DNA of 64,000 bases from Miscanthus floridulus (taxonomy: Eukaryota > Streptophyta > Magnoliopsida > Poales > Poaceae): assembly GCF_019320115.1 (NCBI RefSeq), contig NC_089597.1:122537485-122601484 (forward strand). The letters are read 5' to 3'. The position numbers were made by a program, and so were the translations under genes. Positions 33,513-46,512 of this stretch are shown piece after piece (the first letter of the stretch is position 1; each line of letters starts with the position of its first letter). The notes under the pieces are model-generated. The model searched no databases and was not told where the DNA came from. It was given only the letters and a program-made list of their open reading frames with translations.

Positions 33513-36072
33513 TGTAACACCCTAAAATTTGAATTTCTGAAATAGAGCTAAAATGATTTAATTTGAAATTTTGTGCTCATGAAAACATAGGAAAATAAAA
33601 ATTTTCATTAATTTAAAATTTATCATAAGGTAGAAACGTGTTTGTTGCATTCATGCCGGTCGCACCTCGTGTTTCTATTTGCAAAATGTGTGTTTTTTAT
33701 ACGTTTAGGAGACGAATATCTATCTCTAGAAATTTTCCAGCTTCTTTCTGGAATTTAATTCCTAACTTCTTCACCTTAATTTTTATGTTCCAAGTTCCCA
33801 TCAATCTTTTTATGAGCTCCAATTATTTTATTTGGGTTCATCATGTTCCAAAGCATCTCTAATAATTTTCCCCGAATTTTCGGAGGTCTCGGAATATTTT
33901 TCGTGGCTTAAATATCAATTTTGGACTTTTCTAAAATTATTTTATCCACGAAATTAATTAATTCCGAAAATAATAAATATCTTATTTTTCCCAACGCTCA
34001 AAGCCCATGTGCAATAATCCTAATAAATCCTAAAGGCCCATGCATTTATTTACTAATGGGCTTTAATGATTATTTAGGCCCATTAGTAAATGTGGAGGGT
34101 GTAACATCGATTAGTACCATATTGCTAGTTGATGTAGATGTGGGTAGTTTTTCTTCCTATATATAGCTACCAACCCCTTGGGCAAAGCACACCAAAACTA
34201 CCGTAAGGGGAGCCCCTAGGTTGGGAAATCCCTCGTGTAGTAAATTATATTTTTCTCCTCTTTCTCTCGCTGTCGCCGTAGCCGTCGTCGTCGCCGTCGC
34301 TGTCGTCGTCGCCGCTGTCCGTGCCACCGACGAGCCGTCCGCTGTGCCAAGCTCTGCGCTGCCTCCGCTTGCTCTGCGCCACCGCAATCCTTCGCAGTAA
34401 GTTCGCCATCTCCTCCTCTATCCTTCCGTGTCTTCTCCATCGAAAACCATGCACTGTAGGGTTGTTTTATAAATCAAATCTAAATTTGACTTAAATTATA
34501 ATCTCTAAAATATCTTATATTTGTTTTTATACCATTAAGACACATGAAACTAATAGTTTTATGAGTAAATCTATCGGTAGTTGTATCTTTTTAACCGTAG
34601 CTCTGATTAGCGTGCTTTTCGTGTCTTTGTTCGTAGTGAGACGTAGATTCGTTGTACAAACTTTTCATCTTGATTTTATGTTTGGTGTACTATTTTAATA
34701 TAGATCTATTGTTTGCTTCGTGTATGATTGTATGGATACTTGTGTGGTGCTTTATGATTTTATCCAGTCGGTGAGATATACGTGGTGATCAAGAAGAAGA
34801 AGAATGTTGAAGATTAAAGCTTATCGAAGGATCGGTGTTTAAGGCAAGTATAGCATAGCATCTTCCTTGTTTCCTATTCACCTTTAATCATTTAATTCAT
34901 ATTGCATGTGTCTACCTTGACTACCACTAAGGATATCCTAGTCTTTTGTACTTATACCTTGACTCCTATGGGGTATTGCATTGGGTAGTATGATGCTAGT
35001 GCTCAACTCTAACCATGATCTTGTAACTTGACTAATGGATTATGCAATAAACATTAAAAGATGCTTTTTAGCAACCTAGAACAAGGGGGCTAGAGCATTG
35101 GGCTGTTTTATGGTGCTCTAGATTCGTCTTCCTAAGGACTTATCTATAAGTGATCATTCGGGACTTACAGTACAGCTGTGAGGGTTATATGGCTCTGGCT
35201 TTAGCTCAGTATGAGGACCTTTTCTAGCTTGTTAGAGGTTACCTTTATTGGTGTAAGAATGGCTTGTCGAATCAGGTATAGGACAGCCTCTACTCTTATG
35301 TGTATAGCCGTGATGGAATTATGCCATTCGACAGGGGGGTTCCTATATATGTTTGCCAAGTGAATCTAATGGCCCTAACTTGTTAGACGAACCTTTGAAA
35401 GGCTTCATAGTGAACCCTGCCGACCTTCCTTGGTAGTGGGTCAAGAGGCTGATCACCTCGAGCGAAAGGGTAAATCACGACTCACAGTGAAAGTGTACAA
35501 CCTCTGCAGAGTGTGAAACTGGTATATCAGCCGTGCTCACGGTCACAAGCTGCCTTAGAACATTTATAGAATAGATGATGAACACAGATGATACTAATGA
35601 TAAAGATGCTCACTAATGATTATTGTTTATGCTATTCATTATTCATGTTTACCTTATCATATGTTTATGGGCTTGAGATAAATTTGTTGCTACTCCTATG
35701 CTAAAATCATGACTCATTAAAAGCTAATCACACTTAAACCAGTGTCAGCCTTTTGAGCCTCATGAACCCCATATTATATTTGTTGAGTACGACATGTACT
35801 TATGCTTGCTTTATTTTTAATTATTTGGATAAAAATCCCGAATGGGTACCAGATTGCTAGAGTTTGAAGGAATTAGGCTTGTGATCAACCAGTCAGTTGT
35901 CCCTGTGGATTTGGAGTCTTCGCTTGAAGATCAGAGTTGTCTTTCCGCTATCTATACTCTGATGTTATATACTTTATACTAATACATTATGTATTTAAGC
36001 ATTGTCTATTGATATTACCCTTATTTGTAGCTATATGTGAGATTTGACTTCCTGGGAAAACTGGGTGCTACA
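33513..36072 (+). repeat. 5' LTR of the gypsy derivative (with a deletion of about 665 bp)
   Basis: 2560 bp from TGTAACACCC to GGTGCTACA. Compared with the 3' LTR it lacks the stretch equivalent to about 39005-39670; the joint at GGGTTGTTTTATAAATC has short homology (GTTTTAT) at both sides. It carries TATATATAG at 34158 and a GTC/GCC-rich microsatellite at about 34268-34325. Confidence 0.9.
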
Positions 36073-38050
36073 AAGTGGTATCAGAGCAATGCTGACTGTA
36101 GGACATAAGCCTAGTAGAAACTGGTCGTTCTAAGGTTTAGAAGTTGCTACAAAAATCCTTGCTCTATGAACCTTGATATTTTCTTCTCTACTATATCTCT
36201 ATCCTTGATATTTATCTCCTCCTTGATGCTAGTTTTAAGCCTTTGTTCTCATCTTCACTCCTTGATTTGACATGCTTTTAACTGTTCCTCACCACCTTCT
36301 TGCGTAATCTGAAGATAAGTCTTAGGATTGTTACCCTGGTACAATGAGGATGATAGTATCACAAGTTGAGTCAATGATTGAATTGTGCATCTTTATTGCT
36401 TGTTGAATTGTCATTATGTTTATGATTGTTTTGTATCTTTGTAATGATTGCAATGATCTTGTTGGGTGTTCCCACAATTTCATTTAGTTTATAGGCCTAA
36501 GGTATAAGGATTTGTAAAATAAATAGTTGGGTTATAGTTTTTCTCTGTTTTCCCTATCCTGTCGTTTCAGAGCAGCCTACACTCTTCGGCTTATATCTCT
36601 ATTCTTGGACAACCAAAAATCATGATAAAATTCTGGACAACAGTAGACTTCAATATCTTTCTCTGAGCGCTAGAATCAACTTGATAGCTATTTTGGTTAT
36701 GGAGATACGAAAATCACAAGGCGATGCATCTGTGCTGTTTGGAACCTAGAATAGTTTCTGTTGTGCACTGTTTTCGACCAAGAAAACTAAGGAATTTGGA
36801 AAAGTGTTTTATAAGGAAGTTATGGAGAATTTGATAAGATTTCCAACGATATAAGCTACAACTTCATTGGATTAACAGAATGAGAGTTACAGTCGTTTTA
36901 CAATGCTATTATTTTTCTACTCACGAGGAATTCTAGATTTCTTGTTCTTGCCCATACACAAGAACCTCATTGGGATGTCAGGACGTAGTGATACTAGTTA
37001 GCTCCTCTGGAAGAAGGTGCAAGCTACCCTTCTTGTGTCCCCTAGTCTATCTTTTCTTAAGGGGGTAGCCAAGTGAAGAATTTGTAAGATAAAGAATCAT
37101 ACGTTCTAGTTTGCGCAGCGGAAGCGTGGTGGTACTCAAAGATGTGAGAGAAACTCAGAGTCTTAATGAAGTTTGATTAAAGGTTCAAGGGAGGTTTAAC
37201 TAAGATCATCAGGATATTGATAATGCTATTGGAAGAAGTTTTAAGTTAGTTTGGATCAAGAGACCTCAACTAAGTGTTTGAAGGAATCCAAGAAAAGGTT
37301 GGAGTAAAACCTAAGTATTAGCTTTGCCAAATCCATTCGAGAGATTCATATCTACAATGATGGACCTTGTCAAGGTGTGGAATGTGTCCTTATACAAGAA
37401 GAAAAGAAGTGGCATGTTCACTAAGTCAACTAAGGAAACGTGAGTTGAACTACCTAACATGCATCTAGAGTTATCCATTGTGGGGCATGGAACTACTGTC
37501 TTTTTAGAAGTAAAAGTGGTATATAAGGGGATCACAAGAATCTACCGGACATCTTTACTAAGTTGGTCTTGAGCTTATGATATCCTCGTTGGAATGAAAT
37601 TGGTTATGACTTGGAAAAGTGCTAACACTTGGAGAAGCAAAAGTCGCGACCGATGCCCTTAGCAATGGAGAATCATGCTAAGAAGGTTTGGGTGACACCA
37701 AGGACTAAGAATTGTATTTCAAGTTTGAGCAACTTGACCGGAATCATTAATGTTTTGAAGGTTGGTAGTAGAATATCCTTCTGACCAAGAGATTCGTCAG
37801 GCTTCGTTGGAAGGTGAATATTCTAAGAAAAAGAATTAATATTACGGACTAAAAAGGAAAGGTGGCCTAGTGATTGGAGTTACCTGAGTATTGTTCAAGG
37901 TACCTGTCAGAATCTTGAAATCAGTTTAGTAAGATTATGGACTAAGACTACACGATGAAGTAAAGAAGAATTCAAAGATAGAGTATCCCTATCTCTTAGT
38001 CGACGTCTTCCGAATCTTGGGGACGAGATTCATCTTAAGGGGGGTAGAAT
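36073..38050 (+). pseudogene. Degenerate interior with RNase H remnant of gypsy pol
   Basis: No long frame survives, but conserved traces remain. At about 37372-37400 the translation reads QGVECVLIQEEKK, and shortly after, in another frame, LSQLRKRELNYLT. Near 37640 it reads KVATDALS. These fit the order of a gypsy RNase H (GLGCVLMQ..., RQLRxHExNYPTHD, ANVVADALSR). Gag, protease, RT core and integrase are not recognisable. Confidence 0.6.
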
Positions 38051-41000
38051 TATAACACCCTAAAATTTGAATTTCTGTAAATAGAGCTAAAATGATTTAA
38101 TTTGGAATTTTGTGCTCATGAAAACATAGGAAAATAAAAATTTTCATTAATTTAAAATTTATCATAAGGTAGAAACGTGTTTGTTGCATTCATGCCAGTC
38201 GCACCTCGTGTTTCTATTTGCAAAATGTGTGTTTTTATACGTTTAGGAGACGAATATCTATCTCTAGAAATTTTCCAGCTTCTTTCTGGAATTTAATTCC
38301 TAACTCCTTCACCTTAATCTTTATGTTCCAAGTTCTCATCAATCTTTTTATGGTCTCCAAATACTTTATTTGGGTTCATCATGTTCCAAAGTATCTCTGA
38401 GAATTTTCTCTGAATTTTCGGAGGTCTCGGAGTATTTTTCGTGGCTTAAATATCAATTCTGGACTTTTCTAGAATTATTTTATCCACAAAATTAATTAAT
38501 TCCGAAAATAATAAATCTCTCATTTTTCCCAACGCTCAAAGCCCATGTGCAATAATCATAATAAATCCTAAAGGCCCATGCATTTATCTACTAATGGGCT
38601 TTAATGATTATTTAGGCCCATTAGTAAATGTGGAGGGTGTAACATCGATTAGTACCATATTGCTAGTTGATGTAGATGTGGGGAGTTTTTCTTCCTATAT
38701 ATAGCTACCAACCCCTTGGGTAAAGCACACCAAAACTATCGTAAGGGGAGCCCCTAGTTTGGGAAATCCCTCGTGTAGTAAATTATATTTTTCTCCTCTT
38801 TCTCTCGCTGTCGCCGTCGCCGTCGTCGTCGCCGTCGCTGTCGTCGTCGCCGCTGTCCGTGCCACCGATGAGCCGTCCGCTGTGCCAAGCTCTGCGCTGC
38901 CTCCGCTTGCTCTGCGCCACCGCAATCCTTCGCAGTAAGTTCGCCATCTCCTCCTCTATCCTTCTGTGTCTTCTCCATCGAAAACCATGCACTGTAGGGT
39001 TGTTTTTGAGTTTTGCCGCCGAGCTCCGTCGCCGGCCATGGTGCGCCGCCGTGATTTTCCCTGTTCCGGTCGACCACTGTCGTCTCTTCCACAGCTAATC
39101 CAATCTCGGCCGCCCGTGTCTGATCCGACGGCCGATATTCATCCATACCCCTTCGTCTGGGAATTTTGCAAAAGAGCCCCGATGTTTTCTGAAATGAACC
39201 CGCAGACCATAGCGCAATCACAGATTACGTTTTCTTCTTTCGAAAAGCGTAGTTTCTTCGGTTTAGATCCAAAATACGTTTTCACTTATTTACAGATTTG
39301 CCACTGATTTTGTTTTAGCCATAACTTCTTCGTTTTAACTCTGATTTGACCCGTTCAACTTATGTTAGGTCCGTAATTTCATAATCTATATGTTTGTACT
39401 ACTGTTAGATGTGTTTTAAACTTTTAAAATTCGTGATTAGATTTAATCTATTATTTGATTAAAGGAAATCTTGTTTAAATCATATCTTCTGCGTTTTAAC
39501 TCCGTTTTAGTCCGTTCAAGTTGCGCTAGATTCATTGTAACGAGATCAACACGTTAGTAACATTGTGTACCATGTCACTATTTCTAAAATTTCATGGTTT
39601 AAATCATATCTTGATTAATAATTATGCAACTGGGTTTTATAAATAAAATATGATTTGTTTTACTTTAGTTTTATAAATCAAATCTAAATTTGACTTAAAT
39701 TATAATCTCTAAAATATCTTATATTTGTTTTTATACCATTAAGACACATGAAACTAATAGTTTTATGAGTAAATCTATCGGTAGTTGTATCTTTTTAACC
39801 GTAGCTCTGATTAGCGTGCTTTTCGTGTCTTTGTTCGTAGTGAGACGTAGATTCGTTGTACAAACTTTTCATCTTGATTTTATGTTTGGTGTACTATTTT
39901 AATATAGATCTATTGTTTGCTTCGTGTATGATTGTATGGATACTTGTGTGGTGCTTTATGATTTTATCCAGTCGGTGAGATATACGTGGTGATCAAGAAG
40001 AAGAAGAATGTTGAAGATTAAAGCTTATCGAAGGATCGGTGTTTAAGGCAAGTATAGCATAGCATCTTCCTTGTTTCCTATTCACCTTTAATCATTTAAT
40101 TCATATTGCATGTGTCTACCTTGACTACCACTAAGGATATCCTAGTCTTTTGTACTTGTACCTTGACTCCTATGGGGTATTGCATTGGGTAGTATGATGC
40201 TAGTGCTCAACTACAACCATGATCTTATAACTTGACTAATGGATTATGCAATAAACATTAAAAGATGCTTTTTAGCAACCTGGAACAAGGGGGCTGGAGC
40301 ATTGGACTATTTTATGGTGCTCTAGATTCCTCTCCCTAAGGACTTATCTGTAAGTGATAATCCGGGACTTACAGTACAGCTGTGAGGGTTATATGGCTCT
40401 GGCTTTAGCTCAGTATGATGACCTTTTCTAGCTTGTTAGAGGTTACCTTTATTGGCGTAAGAATGGCTTGCCGAATCAGGTATAGGACAACCTCTACTCT
40501 TATGTGTATAGCCGTGATGGAATTGTGCCATTCGACAGGGGGTTCCTATATCTGTTTGCCGAGTGAATCTAATGGCCCTAACTTGTTAGACGAACCTTTG
40601 AAAGGCTTCATAGTGAACCTTGCCGACCTTCCTTGGTAGTGGGTCAAGAGGCTGATCACCTCGGGCGAAAGGGTAAATCACGACTCACAGTGAAAGTGTA
40701 CAACCTCTACAGAGTATAAAACTGGTATATCAGCCATGCTCACGGTCACGAGTGGCCTTGGAACATTTACGGAATAGATGATGAACACAGATGATACTGA
40801 TGATGAAGATGCTCACTAATGATTATTGTTTATGCTATTCATTATTCATGTTTACCTCATCATGTGTTTATGGGCTTGAGATAAACTTGTTGCTACTCCT
40901 ATGCTAAAATCATGACTCATTAAAAGCTAATCACAGTTAAACCAGTGTCAGTCTTTTGAGCCTCATGAACCCCTTGTTATATTTGTTGAGTACGACATGT

Positions 41001-41307
41001 ACTTACGCTTGCTTTATTTTCAATTATTTGGATAAAAATCCTGGATGGGTACCAGATTGCTAGAGTTTGAAGGAATTAGGCTTGTGATCAACCAGTCAGT
41101 TGTCCCTGTGGATTTGGAGTCTTCGCTTGAAGATCAGAGTTGTCTTTCCGCTGTCTATACTCTGAGGTTATATACTTTATACTAATACATTATGTATTTA
41201 AGTATTGTCTATTGATATTACCCTTATTTGTAGCTATATGTGAGATTTGACTTCCTGGGCTCACATATGGTGCGTATCTGATTTTGTTCTTCAAACTGGG
41301 TGCTACA
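38051..41307 (+). repeat. 3' LTR of the gypsy derivative (full-length form)
   Basis: 3257 bp, starting TATAACACCC (G-to-A at the second base) and ending GGTGCTACA. It includes the 665-bp block missing from the 5' LTR and a 33-bp extra segment just before the end (about 41258-41291). TATATATAG is at 38696, on the same strand as the NLR-B 3' half that follows. Confidence 0.9.
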
Positions 41308-41312
41308 CAAAG

Positions 41313-42689
41313 ACATTGGGTTCCCAGTTGTTATGCAGTCGAGATGTTGGAGAGTGGCATCGCATCAACGAATTTAAATTATGGAATGTGAAGCAAGATA
41401 ACGTTGGAATTTTGGCAGCACTAAAACTAAGCTATGATGTACTACCACCCCATCTACGGGCATGTTTTGCTTCCTTGTCCACTTTTCCAAAAGACTACAA
41501 TCTTTTTACAAAAGGTCTTGTTAGGTTCTGGATGGCATTAGGATTGTTGGACGGAGGAAAGGAAAGCAATGACATTATCAGTATTGGCCAAGAATACTGT
41601 CATGAACTTTTAGGAAGATCACTTTTACAAGATCAGTATATTCTTTTTGACTCTACTATAGAGTCTTGTAAAATGCATGATCTTATTCATGACCTTTCAA
41701 TAAAAGTGTCCCAAAAGGAACATACAGTTGTCAGTTGTGAAAAATTTGATGTCTCTGAGAGGATTAGACACCTAGTGTGGGACAACCAAGACTTCTCAAT
41801 GGAGATGAAATTTCCTAAGCAGCTAAAAAGGGCCTGTAGGGCGAGGACATTTATAAGCAGATACAATTATGGCACTGTGAGTAAAGCCTTTCTTGAAGAC
41901 CTTTTATCAACTTTCAAGCACCTTCGTGTCCTAGTTTTTTCTGAAGCTGGATTTGAAGAGCTGCCAAGTTCGATTGGAAATTTAAGGCACCTAAGGTATC
42001 TAGATCTACAATGGAATAGAAAAATCAAATACCTACCAAATTCTTTATGCAAATTAGTGAATCTACAAACACTCCATCTTGCTAGGTGTCACCAACTAGT
42101 GGAGCTACCAAGAGACGTGCATGGACTTGTTAACCTGATGTTTTTCTACTTGACTTCAAAGCAGAAACATTTGTTAAAAGATGGGTTTTGTGGTTGGCCT
42201 TCACTAGCAAATCTACAATTGAATGGCTGCCTTGAGCTAACATCATTGACAGAGGAACTTGGCAGCCTGGCTTCCCTCAAAGAGCTACGCATCTTCAACT
42301 GTCCAAAATTGGCTTCTCTTCCCTCTGCCATGAGACAACTCTCCAAACTCCAGAAGTTGGCTATTCATAATTGTGCAGAGCTTGATCTGATGAAACCAAA
42401 GGAAGCCTTTGACGGGCTTTGCCGCCTCCGTACGCTAGAGCTCGTTTCTCTTCCAAAGTTGGTGGGATTTCCCGATAGCTTCAAATCTGCTGCTTCCTCT
42501 CTGGGATATATTTTGATCCACGATTGCAAAGGATTAGATAAGCTGCCAAGTTTCATCCAAGATTTCACTTCTCTTGAGAAAATTGTGATTGGTGACTGCC
42601 CTGCGTTGAGCAAGAGATGTGCCGTGGGTTCTGGGGAGGATTATCTTCTCATCCGCCACGTACGTGAGATATACACATTGATGGCATAG
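41313..42689 (+). pseudogene. NLR-B, 3' part: ARC2, MHD and LRR domain
   Basis: The sequence resumes exactly where the 5' part stopped, in the same codon phase ([15 protein letters not shown]). It runs 458 codons through [37 protein letters not shown] and the LRRs to a stop at 42687-42689 (YTLMA). Together the two parts would encode 823 aa with no other lesion. The C-terminal LRRs differ clearly from NLR-A and -C ([39 protein letters not shown]). The LRR part alone lacks a natural start. Confidence 0.9.
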
Positions 42690-43925
42690 TCTTCAAAAGG
42701 TATATTCTTTGTCTGCTCTGGTTTACTCCTTGATCAATTGTATTTACTGGTTGTTTTATTTATTCTACCAACCAAAAGGTCTTGCTGTAAAAATCTTATC
42801 CCACACGTTTTTTTCCCCGCTGAGGATTCTAACTCCGACTCTTTTGGCTCATTGCATGCGCAGAACCACTTGAGGCACCAGCAACGACGTCCTAGGTACT
42901 GAACCGTGACTAAAAGGAGCTGCTAAGCACCAACGCTGCGAGCTCTTCGCCTATTATCGTATTATTCGTATATCTCTGTAGCAGCATCCTGTTTAGTGCT
43001 TCCGATGATTGTGGTCTTCTCGTCGAGTGATCGTGATACACTTGCATTTTGTGATATATAAATAATTATAATAAGCTGGACACAGCTACTTAAAATGTAA
43101 CGTTAGTGCCACATTTCGTTGTACATACATGGTTGAATTTCTATGTTTGCTGAACAATTGTGCAAGTGGACAATTATTAGCAAATGTGTTGAGCTTACGG
43201 ACCTCATGATTGGTTTCGCTTGGTTACATGCTAGGCTTCAAATATTATTATCCATGCATGTTAAGATTTTGTTGCTTCACTGATCCTGGCGTGGCGTGGT
43301 TTTATTTGCTCTTGTGGCCGGCGAGCACCTCGGGGCTCAGCCTCGGGCGGCACAGGGGCTGCTGAACATGTGGCAGCGTGGCGTGGCGTCCTCGATCGGC
43401 TTAATTAACCCACTTGTCACTTGTGTTCGTTTGTGAGACGAGAGGCGCGTGGCATGTTTTTGCTAGCTCAAGGGAGGCGTCGATGCCGGCCGGCCGGCGG
43501 TGTGCGTGCTGCGGGCGCTGGCCAGGCCCAGGCTCCGATCCATCGGCGACAAACATGCGTCGTAAATATGTCTAGTGCGTGACCATCTGTTCACCTCGCT
43601 CGTGTAGTCGGGTTAACGGTGTCAGATAACTTCAAGTCTTCGTCAGCAGGACATGCCTGTTTGTTCACGAGTGACGACCAAATGCTGCCACGTTGGTGTC
43701 GTGCGATTTGTTCACGTGCTCTGTCTGTGCGGAAATCCTATGTATCGCCCGCAAGGGAGAAAAAAGTTTGTGTATCCTCAACGGTTAGACGTTACTGATT
43801 CGTTCGAATGTTTGTGCTACTGGTCTTGCTGATTCCTCATATAAATGGGCCTCCAATGAAAATGCGAGTGGACCTGAGATGGGCTGGGTCCTAGAAGCAT
43901 ACGAGCTGAAATTCGTCTAGTTTTA
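42690..43925 (+). repeat. NLR-B 3' flank; no gene
   Basis: A diverged version of the flank after NLR-A, including the terminal-intron-like AAAAG/GTATATTC ... CATGCGCAG/AACC segment and GCCACATTTCGTTGTACAT. Near its end ATGGGCCTCCAATGAAAATG corresponds to 20572-20590. Ends in TTA, the Harbinger target site. Confidence 0.6.
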
Positions 43926-44370
43926 GGCCCTGTTTGGTTGAGGTGTGGATTTTGAAAAGGCTGCTCTGAGTTATGAGCTGCGGAAAAGCTGCTGTGAGCT
44001 GAGAGTTGTAGGAAAAGCTGAAAATCGTTTGGTTGGAGAAGCTGTGAAACTGTAGGCCGTGTAAGAAATGTCTATAATGCCCCTAAAGGCCTGACAGACT
44101 ATTTTATATGCAAATTGCTCCTAAATAACTATTGCACTCACTTATTCGCATGTAAATAATTATTTTGGAAAGGAAAAATTAATTTATTCTAAGTTTTTTA
44201 TCATTCAAAGTGATATAGTCCACATAAATAGAACCAAAAGATAAGGGCTCATCCAACTATGTCATCTCTGAACATAACTATCCTCCTCTCGCACTAACCA
44301 AAGCATCAGCTATTCTACTACGAATGGTATTCATAGTATCCTCATTCTCCACATCTTCACTCTCATCTCC

Positions 44371-45567
44371 CTATGTTTGTGTTGTGCCACTTGTCTCTTG
44401 TACCAAGTATTCCTCATCAGCATCACATCTCTCGAACTCCTTATCACGCAAATGGCTGTCACGGATAAAATTATGCAATGCCAAACAAGCAATGATGATA
44501 TGCTTCTGAGTACGAGTTGAGAAACTTGGTATGCCCTTCAAAATACGCCACTTCTCATTCAATACTTCGAAAGACCGCTCAATGATATTTCGAAGGGATG
44601 AATGCAAGAAATTGAACACCTCATACTTCCCTTGGAGTGGTCCAGGACGATTATGAAATTCTAGTATATGGTATGTGCTTCCTTTGAAAGGGGCCAGATA
44701 CCCTATTCGGTTTGGAAAACCAGAGTCCACGAGATAATATTATCCTACAAAATCAAATCAGTATAAGCAAATAATAATACAAGTACTTTACTGCTACCTT
44801 AGTAAGGATATGTTTATACCTTTAGGAGGCACGGTAAATGAAGGAAAATTTGCCATTGCATGATTGAGGATACGTGTGTCATGTGCACATCCGGGCCAAC
44901 CAACAACCGCAAAGATAAACCTCATGTCAAAGTTACAAACAGCTAGCATATTCTGAGATGTATATCCAAAACGGCATGTGTAATTAACCATATCCTCGGC
45001 TGGCACAACCACTGGAACATGTGAACCGTCTATTGCTTCAATAGCGCCTTTGAAGTAAGGCCAGAAACATTCATCTTTGATTCTTTCATGTTCCGTAGAA
45101 AAACCAGCATCTCTCGACTTAATATTGTCCTTAGCTAACTTGCGCAAACACTTAAGTACCTCGTGAAATTTAGTGTGAACTGTCCACAGTGACCACGTGA
45201 AGCAATTTTCAGCTTGTGAAAATGATTGTGGGCCTCCGATAATCCACAAGAACATTGCCAATGACTCAATGGATGAAATATTATTAGTGGAGGTCAAACC
45301 GTAGGTAGATACTAGCAACTCATGTAGTGCTGTGAAGACCTCAGTACTCATTCGAAACATCTTATAGAAGTACCTTGGACGAGCAAAGCACCTCAGCACC
45401 CATTGAATTTCAATTTCTGGTGTTTCCCTGTACTCACCTTTGTCAAAATAACACTTAGTGTAATGTGCACCCATTTGACCAATAACAGCAGCATGCTGGG
45501 AAAGCTCAGCTAGGAGCACTAGTCCCTTCTGTCCTTCTTTGGCTACACCTTCCAAGTTGTCATCCAT
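44371..45567 (-). pseudogene. Harbinger-type DDE transposase (DDE_Tnp_4), one in-frame stop
   Basis: Exon 1 (45567-44820) starts MDDNLEGVAKEG and contains the first two acids of the catalytic triad, in EAIDGSHVPV and GCAHDTRIL. A 75-bp intron (44819-44745, GT..AG) leads to exon 2, with VDSGFPNRIGYLAPF and the third acid in NIIERSFEVLNEKWRIL; it ends at 44371. With this splicing, the codon before YYLVDSG is TAA where related proteins have Lys (AAA), so the copy is probably defective by one substitution unless another acceptor is used. The enzyme class cuts and rejoins the element ends in the nucleus. Confidence 0.82.
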
Positions 45568-45636
45568 CTACAAAGGATATTAAAATTTATTAATTCAATT
45601 GAACTAGGATACATCAGTATATGCACAAGGATATAA

Positions 45637-45775
45637 TCTAACACAAGAAAATAATCTGACACAAGAAAATAATCTCACATAAGGATATAATCTGACACAA
45701 AGAAATAATCTCACACAAAGAAATAATCTCACAAATAGTCTCAGCACAAGCAAATAGTCTCAGCACAATCAAATT
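45637..45775. repeat. Imperfect tandem repeat of about 18-20 bp in the Harbinger element
   Basis: ACACAAGAAAATAATCTG, ACACAAGAAAATAATCTC, ACACAAAGAAATAATCTC (twice), then GCACAAGCAAATAGTCTC. It lies between the two Harbinger genes; on the - strand it reads as a repetitive LCEIIS-type frame that is not a real gene. Confidence 0.75.
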
Positions 45776-45900
45776 ATTTGTTACAGCCATACAACTAATA
45801 GTTCTCACAATAGAAATTAAAATTGGTTCACACAACAACAATAGAGAGTAAAATTGGTTCACACGACAGCAATAGAAATAAAAATTGGTTCACTGTCGCC

Positions 45901-46512
45901 TCAGCTCTCCTTTTCAGCATGCTCCCTCTCAATCACATCTAGCCTTCCTTTATTCGTTTTGATATGGCTGAAGACCTCTCTAAATTCAGACTTCATGATC
46001 AGCATGGTGGCAGTGTGCATTAGAGCAGTTCTTTCTTCCACCCCACACTCTTCGACCATCGTCATAGCCTCTCCAATAGTGGGGACAAAATTAGTTGGAG
46101 GAGCTGATGATGCAGATACACTTGAGGAGATCTTGTCTGCTGCACTTTCTATCCTCAAACATGTGTTTTTGTACATGCGAAAAAATGGACTATTCTCTTC
46201 TTTGTCTTCAGTACAAGAGCTCTTGCGTTTCTTTTTCCCTGGTTTCTTCAAAGCGGCTAGCTTGGCATTATCATTATATGGAGGGTTTGGTACCTCAGCC
46301 ACGTCCTCATCACTTGCCTCATCAGAGGATATATCTCCAGGACAGGATGCAGTGGCCCCAGTCACATGTGCCTTGCCAAAAATTAGATCAAGATCATCAA
46401 AGTACTTCGGTCCTTGTTTTCTGAACCTCACATGGTTGCATTTCAGTCCTTTCCCACGGTTATCGCATCTCTGAAATTGAGTGAAAATTTTTAGCAAGAC
46501 ACACCATATCAA
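45901..46512 (-). CDS. Harbinger ORF1 protein (Myb/SANT-like), C-terminal part
   Basis: The frame carries RCDNRGKGLKCNHVRF, then FDDLDLIFGKAHVTGAT, a basic KKPGKKKRKSS patch and an acidic SSDEASDEDV segment. This matches the accessory DNA-binding protein of PIF/Harbinger elements, which works with the transposase. The Myb/SANT-like N-terminus is not in this frame and would lie in an upstream exon or be lost; the first residues (MIWCVLLKIFTQFQ) look like intron sequence before an acceptor near 46472. Normal stop (KES) at the 3' end. Confidence 0.7.
   Translation of the reverse strand: MIWCVLLKIFTQFQRCDNRGKGLKCNHVRFRKQGPKYFDDLDLIFGKAHVTGATASCPGDISSDEASDEDVAEVPNPPYNDNAKLAALKKPGKKKRKSSCTEDKEENSPFFRMYKNTCLRIESAADKISSSVSASSAPPTNFVPTIGEAMTMVEECGVEERTALMHTATMLIMKSEFREVFSHIKTNKGRLDVIEREHAEKES

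Larger units (their letters stand above)
33513..41307 (+). mobile_element. Long-LTR gypsy-type element with degenerate interior, inserted in NLR-B
   Basis: A 7.8-kb element lies between TAAAG (33508-33512) and CAAAG (41308-41312), a 5-bp TSD with one C-to-T change; the paralogs read CAAAG at this site. LTRs are 33513-36072 and 38051-41307. The PBS is TGGTATCAGAGC at 36076-36087; the PPT is AAGGGGGGTAGAAT at 38037-38050. The interior is only about 2 kb and lacks intact genes, so it is a non-autonomous derivative (LARD-like or deleted chromovirus-type). TGTAACACCCTAAAATTTG-type LTR ends are common in plant chromoviruses. Confidence 0.9.

Noticed and set aside
34157..34454. Arg/Asp/Gly-rich - strand frames in the gypsy LTRs (also 38695-39221)
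   Set aside because: They derive from a GTC/GCC microsatellite and lie in LTRs; composition alone explains them.
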